A stretch of DNA of 64,000 nt from Diplosphaera chodatii (GCA_032358165.1 JAALGY010000031.1:1984001-2048000); one strand, 5' to 3'; shown: positions 34,625-52,751, numbered from the stretch's first letter. Numbers and translations: made by a program. The notes: generated by a model not told the origin, from the sequence alone.

Positions 34625-37600
34625 ATGCGTTGCTACTACGAGGTGCGTCTCGCTGAGGCCACCCTTGGGGGAATACGTCGTGCAACTCGCATCCTGCCGC
34701 AATGTTTGAGCCTTGCGTCCAGCCCCGTGACAAGATTCACATGCGCTGGCCCCTTGCAGGTGCTCGGCATCCCACAGTCAGCAGACAATGCGGCCATCAA
34801 AAAGGCCTACCGCCTGCAGGCGCTGCAGTGGCACCCAGGTCAGCAGTATCGCTGTATGCATGCCGAGCTCTCCTGGACTGGGTGGCGGCGGATGATATTC
34901 ATGCGGCAGAACATTCAAGCGTGCGGTTGGCCTTCGCAGACAAGAACCAGCACCGACTGGCGGAGGCTGACGACAAGTTCAAGGAGATATCGAATGCCTA
35001 TGAGGTGTTGAGCGACCAGCACGAGCGTGAATGGTGAGTTGTTGGTGATGCGATAAGCACGCTATGCCAGTGCAAGCTCTCATGGTGTCGCAGTATTTCA
35101 CCAGGGCCCATTGTACTCAGCCATTCAGGCACGACATTGGATCGTGGTGCAGGAATCTGATTGCCTGTCCGGCAAGTGCAGGTATGATAGCCACAGGGAC
35201 CAGATTCTGGCGGCGGACAACCACCAGGTGCGGTTCCGACCATGTGGACACGCCAGTACAAGACATGTGATCGACTGCTGGTGACCTGCATTGTGTGGTG
35301 GTGCATGCTTGATTGCGGCTCTCGCTCTAGCATCGATCTATGAAGCGCAGAAGGGCTCCTTCTTTGGTGGCGGCGGGGTGCGGCCGGCGGACGAGGAGGA
35401 CCTCTTCTCCTACTTCTCCGCGCGCTGCTACTCCGGCTACGGCGACGACAAGCAGGTGATTGAAGCCTGATGTGGTCGCATCTACGGTTGAATTTGCCCC
35501 TCAGCTGTCACTGGGGTGCTCTTCAGCTGAGGGTATGCTGCAGCACACTGGTGCTGAAGCCCGACTCCTGAGGTTTCGACGTGAGAGGTGGCACATGCAC
35601 ACATGCTGGGGTGGTGTCGATGCTGAGACCGTGCTCCATCCATTGGTGCAGGGCTTTTATGCCGTGTACGACACGCTGTTTGAGAAGCTGGTGCAGCAGG
35701 AGGTGCGGACTGCGGAGAGAAGCGGCAAGAGCCTGTCCGAGGACCTTGCCAATGCGCCGCGCTTTGGTGGGTCGTCAGCGCCCCGATTCCCGCCAAGTCG
35801 TTGCTCGAGTCAGCCAGGCCCTGCCAGGGCATCTGGAAGCCTGAGCAGACTGTTGCGCGGTGCCCCCACAGCACCCGCGCGGTGCAGGCGCACCTGGGCA
35901 GCAACATGTCAGTTCACCCACTTGTGAGGACATCTGGTGAAATGCACAGTTTAGGTCGAGATTGACATGTGCAGAAGCATCTACCATGCGATTCTGCAGG
36001 GCAAGCGGGGGCGGCATGGGCACAGGTAGCCGCATTCTACAGCTTCTTCCAGGGCTTTGCCACGCTGAAGGACTTTGCCTGGGCCGACGAGCACAACCCC
36101 GCTGCCGCGCCCAACCGCAAGGTCGACTGCCATGAGGCCTGCATCATCGACTGGGCGGCTGCATGCATCGCTGTGGTCCCTGCCTAAACACGCGCATCAT
36201 GAGGGCTGGAAGGCCACTTGCTCACGCATCATCTCAGTCAAGCGCTGTCCCAAGCAGGGGCTCGTACGTCATGGCTGCAGGTGCGGCGGCTGATCGAGGA
36301 TGAGAACAACAAGCGGCGCAAGGCGCTGCGGCGGCACTACAACGAGACAGTGCGCGAGCTGGCCAGCTTCGTGCGCAAGCGCGACAAGCGCGTCCTCGCC
36401 CACAACGTGCGCCCGCTTGCCACCGCCTCCCACCTGACGCTGCCGCTGTCTGCAGACGCCACCCGCATTGCATTCAGTGGCCGCAGACCCAGTTGTGCCT
36501 GCTGTGGCAGCCCCGAGGGGATCTGGTCCCGGGAGGTACAGTGTCAGTCGACAGAGGCCTGCGGCCACATGCAATGCAGGCAGAGGAGGCGGCCAAGCGC
36601 ACGGCGCGGGAGGCGGAGGTGGCCAGGAAGCAGCAGGAGGACAGGGCGGCGCGTGCCGCTGCGGCGGCGCAGTGGCGCGAGCCCGACTGGGTGCGTCTGC
36701 AATTGAGTTGCACCTGCACACGTGCACGCACCTGTTGCCGTCCACCAAGAAAACGAGAGTGCCCACTACACCAGTTTGAGCGCCTATAAGGGGCTACGCC
36801 CCCTTATCCAGCCTATGCCATGATCCAATGCAAGCACCACCATTTACGGCCCTATGCGCAGGTCACGGCAGGCGACCCAGCGGATGACAGCGACGAGGAG
36901 TCGACAGAGGCACATGTCAGTATCCGCTACAGTGCCAAACTTGCTAACTACCACATGCATGGTGGCTGCACGGCGCATGCTCGTCCTGAGTGTCCCTGCC
37001 TGGTGAGGCATGAGTCAGTGGCAAGCAAGCTATTTGCACGTCATGCGCCGTCGCAGGAGCTGGTGGACTGGGAGTGCATCATCTGCGACAAGCTGTTCCG
37101 CAGCGAGAAGGCGCTCGCCAACCACGAAAGGTAGCATGTCATGCTGCCAGATGCAGCTGCCCGCCTGCCATACAGGCTGCTAAGCGACTACCAATGGTGT
37201 ATGAGCATGCTGCAGATATGCTGGCATTTGAATGAGACCTAGCACCAATCTCCCCGGATCGTGGAGCCGCTGCTGCCTGAAACAGGTCCAAGAAGCACCT
37301 GGAAAAGTTGGCGGACGTACAGGAAGCACTGCGGGCAGAGGAAGAGGAGGTGCAGGCCGAGGTCAGCCCTGCAGCAGCCGAAGGTGCAGGATCAGCGCAG
37401 GCAGACGGCGGCGCAGCAGCAGCAGCAGATGATGAGCCTGGAGCTGAAGCGGCATCAGAAGCAGAAGCAGAAGCAGACGAGCCACCGACCGCACGGCTAT
37501 CAAAAAAGCAGCAGAAGAAGAAGCAGAAGCGGCGCAAGAAGCATCAGGCAGCAATGGCGGCCATGCCTCTAGCCGCATCAGACAGCGATGCAGAAGCTGC

Positions 37601-38231
37601 GGCACATGCGCCTCAGCAAGGCGAGGGTGAAGGTGAGCCTGGTGTCACGTGGTGCGGTTCCAGGGACATTTTGTGGTTGGCTTGCACTCTTGCCACGAGA
37701 GATCAGCGCTTGAGCTCACCAGTACCAATGCACGTTTCAGGCAGCGAAGAGAGCGGCAGCGATGCGGGGGAGCTTGACGAGGAGGACATGCTCGCCGCTA
37801 TGGTGCAATCTGCTGCACTGCGGCAGGACCAGCCAGCCGCAGCAGCTGGGGGCAGTGATCATGGCGCACACGCCCATGCGCACAGCAGCGACGCAGACGG
37901 CAGTGGGTCTGATGAAGACAGCCTGCCTGCAGAGCAGGACAGGCATCCAGGCGAAGCGAGCACGCCGAGCAATCTGGATGCTGCTGCATCTGCAGATTCG
38001 AGGGGCAGTGACATTCAGCTGCAGAATGGCACTGCCGAGCCCAAGGTGCCACCCCAGGGCAAACAGGGCAAGCAGGCCAAGGGCAAGCGGCGAGGGTTCA
38101 AAAAGGGCGCAACGGGGGAGGTACAGCTGCCGGAGCTTGCATGCTCCGTGTGTTCGCAAGAGTTTACCAGCAGGACCAAGCTTTTTGCGCACATCTCACA
38201 AACAGGACATGCCAGGCCGAAGGCAGGTTGA
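34625..38231 (+). CDS. DNAJC21/JJJ1-type J-domain and C2H2 zinc-finger ribosome-biogenesis protein
   Basis: Thirteen exons: 34625-34642, 34760-34838, 34940-35033, 35182-35227, 35351-35455, 35652-35766, 36000-36121, 36281-36406, 36580-36690, 36862-36915, 37057-37130, 37286-37632, 37741-38231; 593 residues, all in phase. Family members (yeast Jjj1, human DNAJC21) act in late cytosolic 60S maturation. The J-domain starts at residue 1 (MRCYYEVLGI), and its HPD motif is split between exons 2 and 3 (QWHP|D). Next come FYAVYDTLFEKL, a conserved middle region (AFYSFFQGFATLKDFAW), a charged helix, a first zinc finger CIICDKLFRSEKALANHERS, a long Ala/Glu-rich and Lys-rich linker and a second zinc finger CSVCSQEFTSRTKLFAHISQ. 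The very short 18-nt first exon is typical of a start just before the J-domain. Confidence 0.92.
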
Positions 38232-38600
38232 GCTGTTGTGGTCACTGTGTAGATGGTGGGCGCAAACTTGTCAGCACCTTCCCACCTTCACCTCAACTGA
38301 CGGAGGGCCATCCCGGTGCTGCCACAGGGTGGGCTCGCACAATTCCTGCTACGAAATTCAAATGTGTGCAGCATTGGGGCATTCGTCATTGCGTCATTTC
38401 GTCTGCAACTCTGCATGACTGCTTCTTTCATATAGACGCGCAAGTCTGGCCTCACCACGTCACCAGACTTGCACACGAAGCGACCAGCTGACCGCGCATC
38501 AGCGAGGACACAAGCAGACCTGTTGCTCTGCCACCAGCTGCTTTCCGCAGACCACTCGCAGCAGGCAGTCACAGTCATCCGCGTTTTCAGGTTTACAACC
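38232..38600. other. Spacer between JJJ1-like and SKA1 genes
   Basis: A 369-bp stretch between tandem plus-strand genes. No coding exon recognised. Confidence 0.5.
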
Positions 38601-40431
38601 ATGGTCGAGGTTGGGACTGCGTCTCCAGCCGGCTCCCTTGCAGCACTCTTGACTGTGTTCAACGATCAGATCGCTACTTTGCGGCAGGCCGCGGCTCTGC
38701 GCAATCATGACATGAAGCCGCATGCCACCGACCTCGAAGAGCTGGAGGTGCAAGTGCTGACACAGTCACGCTTCTGTTCACCGCATGGCAAAAGTCTGTG
38801 ATGCATGATCTGCGCAGTCGACCTGATGTGGGTAGTCTGCTGCACCGTTTGCAGGCGACCGTGCAGACACTGGATCAGAGTCTGCAGCAGATTCAGGCAG
38901 CAGTGGCTCGCGAGCGATCCCAGCTTCCACAGGTAGTCTGTAGATGAACTCTTGCGTGGGCGGAAGTGTCGGTCACAACATTGCCAGGCAATGGACTGTG
39001 ACATCTCAGGCGATGTTGCTAATGGAATCGACGTGTCACTTTGCATTCAGGCACAGGCGCTGGCAGATGCATTTGGGCAGCAGGCAGAGCAGCTGGCGTT
39101 CATGGCACAAAACCTGCCGTCACGTCTTCCAGCCTGTCAGCCAGCTGTGCCGGGCGCTGAAGCACAAACGGACAAGGTGCTCATGTTGCTTTTTAAGGCG
39201 CACACTGCTCATGCTTGGGTACACTCGTACGCAGCAGGTGCATCGCTCGTGCGAGTGCGAGTACCCGCACATTGGGACACTGGTCAGTGAAGTGTTTCAC
39301 ACCGAGCTTCAACTGGCCCGTGTGTGCAGGAGAACGAACGTCCACAGGTCACGGCACAGCCGCCCCGGCAGCACGGCAACCAACCGGTGCTCGGTGCAAA
39401 GAAGGCCAGGCCTGCAGCACCTCGGAAGTGTGTGCTGCCCGTTCAGGCCGTGCAGACACTGATCCAGGGATGTTCAGGTTGCCATCCGCTCGAGTCATGA
39501 TGCCACAGAGTTTGCATTTGTCAGACTGCTCATCTTCCTGTGATTTGCCTGAAGGTACATCACAGTGCAAGAGCTAGACTCTGTGCCATCGTACATGCGC
39601 AACCGCCTCACGCTGGACAAGGTGAGATGCTGCTCAGCACGCAAACTTAGGGACGTTGAAGCCAAGTTGCAATCCCTGCTGGCAACCTCAGGCCTGTTCA
39701 CTGGGTACATTGCTCGCATCGCATTGCTGCAAACCGACGCGTTTGTGGACCACACTGCAGGTGAATGCAGCAGTTGATGACATTGCAGCGCTGGCGGAGG
39801 GTAATGCGAAGCTGCTGGCAGCCGCCAGGGGCCGTGGCTCGAGCCTGTCAGTCGAGGACCGGCGCCACGCCCAGAGCCTCATCAGAAATGTTGCGGTGAG
39901 CAGCAGATCAACACGGTACATCGGGTCATCGCATGTGCGCATATGTGGCATGCACCTGGCTTGACCATGCACTCAAGCATGCACGGGCAATGGAATGGCA
40001 AACACTGCGTCGGCGTTGTAGGGGCGCGAGGATATGAAGGGTTCCTACTGGATTATGGAGCGCGACTGCAAGCACAGCACAACCGTGAAGATGGACAAGA
40101 GCGGGAAGGTGCGATGCATGAGCGGCGGCCGTCATATGGGATTGGGCACCTGGACGTGGGCTTGGGACTGGCAACACGACACAACTGCAAGGACTGCTTC
40201 TTTGACGTCGTCAGCTTGCAATGTGTCACCTGAGCAGGCGATGCTGACGCTCCTACGGCACCTGGGCCGGCTCAGCGAGGTGAGGCCGATCATTGCAGCA
40301 GTGTACGCCTATGCTTGTTTGTCAGAAGGCACAACAGCCGTTGCCTGCATATGCTGACGGTCTCGATTTCATTTGCGCAGCTGCACTGCCAGATGGACGA
40401 GGGGTTTGAGAATGTATACATCCTGCTCTGA
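38601..40431 (+). CDS. SKA1: SKA1-like spindle and kinetochore-associated protein
   Basis: Nine exons: 38601-38747, 38855-38932, 39051-39176, 39330-39427, 39555-39621, 39761-39895, 40022-40108, 40238-40279, 40381-40431 (TGA); 276 residues. SKA1 is the microtubule-binding subunit of the Ska complex that stabilises kinetochore attachment. The N-terminal third is a coiled coil (TVQTLDQSLQQIQAAVARER). A Pro/Gln-rich linker is followed by the winged-helix C-domain: VQELDSVPSYMRNRLTLDKV, NAAVDDIAALAEGN, then KAMLTLLRHLGRLSELHCQM. The first donor could be 38748 (GAG|GTGCAA, chosen) or 38754, both phase 0. The exon-7 acceptor was placed at 40021; another possible AG lies 9 nt downstream. It is convergent with the DRC2-like gene, 99 bp from its stop. 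Confidence 0.82.
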
Positions 40432-40530
40432 AGTGCTTGTCGGCTTGGTGGTTGTACTCAGGGAGGCGAGCACCATATGATTCGCTCTGCGTTAACTTGA
40501 CATCATGCTGTCAAAGGCTCATTTGACGCT

Positions 40531-43500
40531 TCAGCTCAACAGTAGGAGGTCTGGTGTCTTCGTGTGAGATAGACACTGCACGCCGACAACAATACTACCT
40601 TGAACCCCGCACTGCTGCGCAAGCTCCTGCTGCTTCACAGCCACATCACTCCTCAACCGCAATGCCTGGTGCCGCACCTCCTGCTCCTGGGCGAACGCCT
40701 GCAACTTGCCATGTTCGCACATGGGTGCAGGACGCACGTGTGCAATGTGTGTGGTGTTTGCTCAGCAGTGCACCCGTGCAGCAAGTCGTGTGACCCGGAC
40801 CTTGGGCCATATATCTGGCATTCGCAAGGACCAACTCACCATGCTGAGCTGTTGCAGCGCGGCACTGAGCAGTTCCGTTTGCAGCGCGGGCAAGGACAGT
40901 GCTCCGTGTTTCGCATCCGTGCGATCTGCAGCCACTGTGTCGTCTGGGAGGCCGCAATCATACGATGGCTGCAAAGGCATGTGCTGCTGCTGTGAGGCCT
41001 CATCTGCTGCCTGCTCAACACCCTGCAATTAGTGGCAACACGAGCGCTTATAAGGCACACAGACTCAGGTATGCATTGGTGTGTTATGATGCATGCGCAT
41101 GCAGCAGTTGTTGGCCATGGATGACATCACGGCAGGGACACGGTGCTTGGTGCGCACGTGCTGAGTTGCCATGTTGCTGCAGTGTGCGGCCATCTTCAGC
41201 ACGCGTTGTACGCTGTCCAGCTGGTGTTGCAGCTGCTGCTGCTTGGCATTGCTGCAGCACGCAAGGAGTCACATGTCTGTGGCTCGCTGAGCTCCATGCT
41301 GTGAGGCCATAAAGTGACTCATACATGCGCAGCGCACCTTGCAGCATGTGTGAAGTGAGATTGGTGTAGACATGGGCCATCATGTGCTGGCTTGCCTATG
41401 GGAGGCCGATACGGGCGACCCACCTCTCAATGCAGAGCTGGCGCAGGTCAAAGGCGTGGTCCTCCTGGAAGCGCGCCATGCCGGAGCGCAGGCCAGAGCA
41501 GTGCTGCCGCAGCGTGTGGATCTGGGTGCGCAGCCCTGCATTCCGCGCCGTCCACTCCCGCCCGCTGGCCGCCAGCTTGGACCGCCAATGCGACAGCTCA
41601 GTCTGCGCAGGGTTCCCAGTCGGTACTAGTCACACGAAGTTCTAGGCCAAGCAAAGGATGTGAGTGGTTGGCACACGACAACATGCAGTGCAGGATGCTG
41701 ACGTCCTGCATGTAGATGCACATGCTCGTCAGGAGCCAGTAGTGTTTGGTGCAAACCACCTGCAGTGCAGCAGCTTGGGCACGGTTGTCCTGCAGAGCAG
41801 CATCATGGCTGCTGGCGCTGGCGCTCAGCTGCTTGAAGCTGTCTGCGAGCGTGGCTGTGCTGTCGCCGTAGTCCTGCGCTGCACTTATGGCATTTGGTGC
41901 GCTGAACTCTGACACTACTTTGACATTCGGATCTATTGACGTGTCAAGTGTTGGAGCATTGAACTCAGCAAGTGGCAGGACTGGGGCGATGAACAGCTGC
42001 TGAGCAGCAAGCATGGGAACTGTCAACTTACCTTGTGGATGCGCTTGTGAAGTGCCTGCAGCTCTGCTTTGCGCTCATCAAAAGGCATCCTGCAAACGGA
42101 GGATTTGTACAGAGATCAACAGCATCCTTTGCTTATCGCTTTCACCAGTGCAACGTCAACCCAGGACCAAGTCTATTCAGGGGCTCCTTTTGCACGGCAA
42201 ACATTAAGGTCTGCTCACCGCAGTACCGCCTGATACTCAATATCTGCGTTGACGATGGCTTCCTTCTGTGCTGTCAGTGCAATCTCGTCGTGCTTCCTGG
42301 TGTCTGCCTTCTGCACATCCAGCGCTGCAGACTGAACAGCAATTGCAGCCTGTTGGCTTGCATGGAGTTGCCTGTGTGCAGATGTCTCCCTGCAAACACG
42401 GGAGGCTTGCAGTGTGCAACCGCAGGCAGCATACAAGTTGGACTCGACACATTACACATGGCCGTAGGCCAGTAGCAGGCAGTGTGTAAGATACAGGCGG
42501 GCGCACTCAATGAACTCAGCCTCCATGCTGGCAAGCTGCTGTTCGAACTGATGCTGTGCCACAGTCATGTGGCTGTGCTGCAGCTGCCGCAGCGCAGCCA
42601 GATCAGCGGCGTGGGAGGCGAAGGCCTGCTCGAACATGTCGACCATCCCGCAAAGGTTGCTGATGGCTGCCTTCAGCAGAGCAGGGCCAGTCTCATTACA
42701 GCCTCATTACAGCCTCATTACACAGGTCGGTGTCGTCCAGTGTCACTCATGCCGCCATAGCAGTCCAGGGCATTTTGAGTCTCGAGCGAGCGCCAATGGC
42801 ATGCATACCTGCCGGCGCCGCCGCTGGCGTTCCACCTCATCGTGGAACAGCTCCTCTGTGACGCCCAGGCTGCGCTTCAGCTTCTGCACCCCGCACATGC
42901 AGCTTACATAGCATGTAGCCTTCTCCCAGCGCTGAACGTCGGTCACTTGTGGCATTGTTGAAGGCGTTTCCCTGCCACCCTTTCGATGGAGTGTGCACCT
43001 GTCCTGTCAGACCCCGTAGCTTCTGGCGCCACTCCGCTCCCAGCAGTGCTGCATTGAGCCTGGCGTACTTCTCGCCATGCTCACGCCTCTGCTGCAGACT
43101 GCAATGTCATAACACAGTAAATCTGGGCCTGCTGCACCACTCACCATGAGCCCATACACTTTGCCAATGTGCTGTGTGTATGCTGAGTGTGCACACATAG
43201 CTGCATACTCACATTTGTTGCCAGCGACGCTGGCTGTCTACATCTGCCTGAGCTGGTTCGACGAGGTCCACATACATGGCTGAATGCCGTAGCGACAGCA
43301 GGTTGCGTTGTTGACTGGACGGAGCTGCAACGACCTGAGCTGCTCACTGACGGCCACACCAGCAGGCATGTGCATCTGTTGCACAGGCAACCTGATGGTG
43401 CGCTTTTGCTCGAAAAGCCTTGTCGCTCGCATAGAAGCGCCTCGCTTACAGTGGATGCACTTCCCGATCTCAGCACGTCAAGTGCACCTCGCGGGAGCTG

Positions 43501-43933
43501 AAAACGCGACAGTCAACTCGATAGCCATTTGCACAGGGGTCCAGATCCGTCCAGATCCGAAGCTGCCACAGTCAACATCGAGTCGTGTGTGAATGCATAC
43601 TGCGCGCATATCTGGCGGGAAGCAGTGGGTTTCTTTCTTTGTTTGGCAAGCTGCAGACCGAGGGCGTTGCGTGTTTCGGCCCCTGAGCTCCGAAACCCGC
43701 GATGCTGCTTCCGCAGCAGAAGCTTGCTCATCAGCTGCTTGATCATGCAACGCTGTTCAATGATCTTCACGGCGACGTATCATAGCAGATGCGGTTGATG
43801 CAGGCGGCGACTCACGACTCACATTGCTAGCTGATGCAGCACGTGCCGCCAGCAGGTCAGGGATCGTGTTCACAGACTGAGCAGCACTTTCCAGCGCAAC
43901 ACATGTCAAACTTGTTGCCGGAGCTGACGACAT
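40531..43933 (-). CDS. DRC2/CCDC65-like coiled-coil protein (nexin-dynein regulatory complex candidate)
   Basis: Supported exons, read downward: an exon ending at 43213, then 43098-42999, 42883-42809, 42691-42495, 42389-42219, 42089-42032, 41873-41760, 41602-41424, 41251-41158, 41022-40840, 40698-40531. These close in phase. The start is tentative: MSSAPATSLTCVALESAAQS at 43933-43823, with one or two exons between 43822 and 43214 unresolved. The product is almost wholly coiled coil. It can be aligned by eye with recalled CCDC65/DRC2 segments: EWRQKLRGL, FASHAADLAALRQLQ, FEQQLASMEAEF, SFKQLSASASSHDAALQ, HWRSKLAASGREWTARNAGL and SNAKQQQLQHQL. DRC2 is an axonemal component in motile cilia. Identification is by remembered similarity and needs a profile search. 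Confidence 0.62.
42693..42722 (-). repeat. 11-bp direct repeat (about 2.7 copies) at the exon-6 acceptor of the DRC2-like gene
   Basis: The plus-strand unit TCATTACAGCC is repeated from 42693 to 42722. Read on the minus strand it ends at the modelled acceptor at 42692-42693, and each copy carries an AG, so the repeat duplicates potential splice acceptors. Confidence 0.8.
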
Positions 43934-44000
43934 GCATATGAGCATCCGGCGGACACCATAGCACATTGGCGTGATACTTGTACTGCCGTCGCCGTCAGAC
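43934..44000. promoter_or_regulatory. DPH5: Compact head-to-head promoter region DRC2-like/DPH5
   Basis: The tentative DRC2-like start (43933, -) and the DPH5 start (44001, +) are only 67 bp apart. If both starts are right, the two genes share one very short promoter region and their 5' UTRs may overlap. No named element was recognised. Confidence 0.4.
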
Positions 44001-45523
44001 ATGCTCTACTTCATCGGCCTGGGCCTGTGCGATGAAAAGGACATCACAGTGAGGTCAGCATACGATGCATCAGACATGCATGCAGTGCTGCGGGTCTGCT
44101 GGTCATGCACAGACCGGTTGTGCCAACACAGCTGGCAATCTGCCATGTGGTTGCTGCGCAGGGGCCTGGAGGCTGTGCGTGGCTCAAGCAGGATCTACCT
44201 TGAGGCTTACACATCCCAACTTCTGGTCCCAAAGGAGCAGCTGGTGATCAGCGTTTGCCGCGTCGAACATGTACCACGTCCGCCTGCGTCCCACCAGCAG
44301 CACTGCAAACTGTGACTGGATGCAGGAAACATACTATGGCAAGTCGGTCATTGTGGCGGATCGTGAGATGGTGGAGTCACAGTCGGACGACATTCTGGCG
44401 GGCGCAAAGGACCAGGATGTGTCGTTTTTGGTGGTCGGCGACCCTTTTGGGTGGGCTACGCTGTGTCGGCGACAGCGGGGTGGACGCCGCACACAACATG
44501 GTCAGTGCATTCGTTTGTGCAAGGAGGAACGCCACATAGGTCAACTGCCCAAGCCTCATGCATCTGCGCGCAGGGCGACCACGCACACAGACCTGGAGCT
44601 GCGCGCCCGCGAGCTGGGCATCCCCGTGAAGACCGTCCACAACGCCTCCATCATGAACGCGGTTGGGGTGTGCGGCCTGCAGCTGTACCGCTTCGGGGAG
44701 GTGGGTCAGCTGCAGCCTGCGCACTCGTTGCCTTCAGAACTGTTCGGGTGGCTCGTCCTGCCGTCTGCCATGTGTGGCGCTGTCGCGGTCAGGAGGAGTC
44801 TGAGCAGATGTGACATGACGGCCGAATGTCGCCACTGTTCAGGCCATTTCGCTGGTGTTCTTCACCGAGACCTGGCGTCCCGACAGCTTCTACAGCCGCG
44901 TGGCCGCCAACCGCTCGCGGGGGCTGCACACCCTGGTGCTGCTGGACATCAAGGTCAGGGAGCCGTCGCTCGAGTCCCTGGCGCGCGGCAAGCCCGTCTA
45001 CGAGCCACCCAGGCAAGTTTACTGCCCTGCTGCTGGGCCACGAGAGTGCGTCTCATGTGGGGTCCTCAGCTGTCTGCACTTCGTGCTCGCGCACAGGGCG
45101 GAACACGATGTTGATCGTGCAGGTTCATGACCGTGAACACAGCGGTGCAACAGCTTCTGGAGGTCGAGGCCAGCTGTCAGGGGGGTGCATACGGCGAGGA
45201 CACAATGTGTGTGGGCCTCGCGCGGGTGGGCGCTGATGAGCAGAGGGTGCGCCGCGCTGAGGATGTGTCTTCCATAGCTGCATGAGGTGCTCTCCGCACA
45301 TGTCTGAGCCCATCGCAGCCCTGGCATGCATGCGTGTCAGCCAAGTAATGACTCTGAGAGGCGATGCGATCTCGCATGCTGAAATCTGCAGATTGTGGCA
45401 GGCACGATGAAGGAGCTACTGAATGTGGACTTTGGGCCACCATTGCACTCGCTCGTCATCACTGGCGAATTGCATCCTATAGAGCAGCAGATGCTGCAGC
45501 ATCTGCACACGCAACGGGGTTAG
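44001..45523 (+). CDS. DPH5: Diphthine (diphthamide) synthase methyltransferase
   Basis: Seven exons: 44001-44053, 44162-44243, 44326-44450, 44574-44700, 44843-45012, 45123-45246, 45392-45523 (TAG); 270 residues, the usual DPH5 length. The enzyme uses S-adenosylmethionine to methylate the diphthamide precursor on elongation factor 2. Landmarks: [114 protein letters not shown] and the terminal [13 protein letters not shown]. The intron at 45013-45122 is GC-AG with an ideal donor (CAG|GCAAGT). The very complete family match makes this one of the firmest calls in the window. Confidence 0.96.
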
Positions 45524-45862
45524 GCAGGCGTCAGTTTGTGGGTACTATCATGTGCATTGAGAAGCGGTGTGAGTATCTGTGGAGTTTGACTTCAAATCCA
45601 CTTACAAGCATCCTATCCAGTGCGCCGTAGATACCGGATGCTGCAATGCACGGATCACCATCGGCAAAAGCTATCTCCCCACTGTCACAAAACTTGACCC
45701 CAGCGCAGTACTACCCCAGTCCTGCCAGGGCTGCCCTTTAGCCCGCCCAGCCTGCATGAGATGACCGTTCACTCCCGTTGCCTCTCTGGACGCAATTCAT
45801 ATGCACGCACTTCAGACGCTGGGGATTACCGCCATGTGCCTTACCATCTGCGGTTTGCATTG
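45524..45862. other. Convergent spacer
   Basis: A 339-bp stretch between the stops of DPH5 (+) and the ATP synthase E-chain gene (-). No coding exon recognised. Confidence 0.5.
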
Positions 45863-46119
45863 TCAGTGATGTCCGGCTTCCTTGGCTGCCTTTGCTTTGG
45901 CTGCCGTCCGCTGCAGACAGGAAGGCATACTTGGATGAGCGCTTGCTGCCTGCACTCATGCTGCTGGAACACCGTCGGACGCAGCAGGAGAGCGGCATTG
46001 CAACACGCGATCGGCCATGTATGTACCTGATATGACTTTAGTTTGATGGACCCGTACACTAAGCCCACGCCAACGGCTGACGCCCGAAGCACCTGGCGCA
46101 CGCAGAATCTGCACGTCAT
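45863..46119 (-). CDS. Mitochondrial ATP synthase subunit e-like small protein
   Basis: Two exons, 46119-46027 and 45910-45863 (TGA), give 46 residues. The hydrophobic segment VLRASAVGVGLVYGSIKLK contains the subunit-e/E-chain pattern: small residues with a GxxxG-like face (GVGLVYG). It is followed by a basic Ala/Lys tail (RTAAKAKAAKEAGHH), closely like the plant ATP synthase E chain as I recall it. Subunit e lies in the F1Fo membrane part and supports dimerisation. The intron has a GTACAT donor and a good polypyrimidine-AG acceptor. The N-terminus is uncertain: an AG before GTGCTTCGG could mark a further upstream exon. The gene is so small that automatic annotation may miss it. Confidence 0.65.
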
Positions 46120-46783
46120 TGTAGAGTAGAACGAGCATCGGTCAGCAGGTCAGACTCCTGAGAGCACAGATTACACACCGCCGCCAATTTGCTGTTGCCG
46201 CTGTAAGCATTGAAGCCTCCGCTCATGATGTCGGTGCCGTCGAGTCCCCTGCCGCTACAGCTGCGAGGACCTTCAGATCCAAGCTGACGCAAGCAGCAGC
46301 ACGGAAAGCCTACCCACAGTGCTCCACAAACGGGATCACTTGTGCAAGTGTCAGCAACCTCTGTCAGTCAGATGTCCAAAGCATCAATCATGCGAAGGTC
46401 ACAACACGCGAAAGATCATCATTTGACGCTCTGATCAGATCATGCAGCTCTGAAACGGTGCGTTGAAGCTGCCATGGCCGACCCTCACAAGGGGCGATGA
46501 AAGAATGTTGCAATGAAGACAATCAGCGCCGTGTCGCGCAATGCTGCTCACATGCCATGTGCAAACTGATGCACACGATCACCAAAAGGAGCATGCTTAT
46601 CGAACGATTGTGAGCCTGCGCCCGATAGCCAAGGAGCGACGCAAGGCGATCTGACCCAGTTGGCGAGCTGCACTGGGAACTTGCCGTGCTGGGTGGGGAA
46701 AGGCACAGGGCTAGTGATACAATCATAAGGTCATGTGCTGAGGCCCAGGCAGCGGTCCTCGGAGCCGAGCCTCCGCGGCAACG
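46120..46783. other. Divergent spacer between ATP synthase e-like and FtsHi genes
   Basis: This 664-bp region holds the promoters of both flanking genes. Frames on either strand are short and show no recognised motif. Confidence 0.5.

Positions 46784-52751
<5,968 letters not shown>

Noticed and set aside
43934..44002. Upstream ATG at 44002 as DRC2-like start
   Set aside because: It would overlap the DPH5 start codon; an in-frame ATG at 43933 gives a more sensible beginning.
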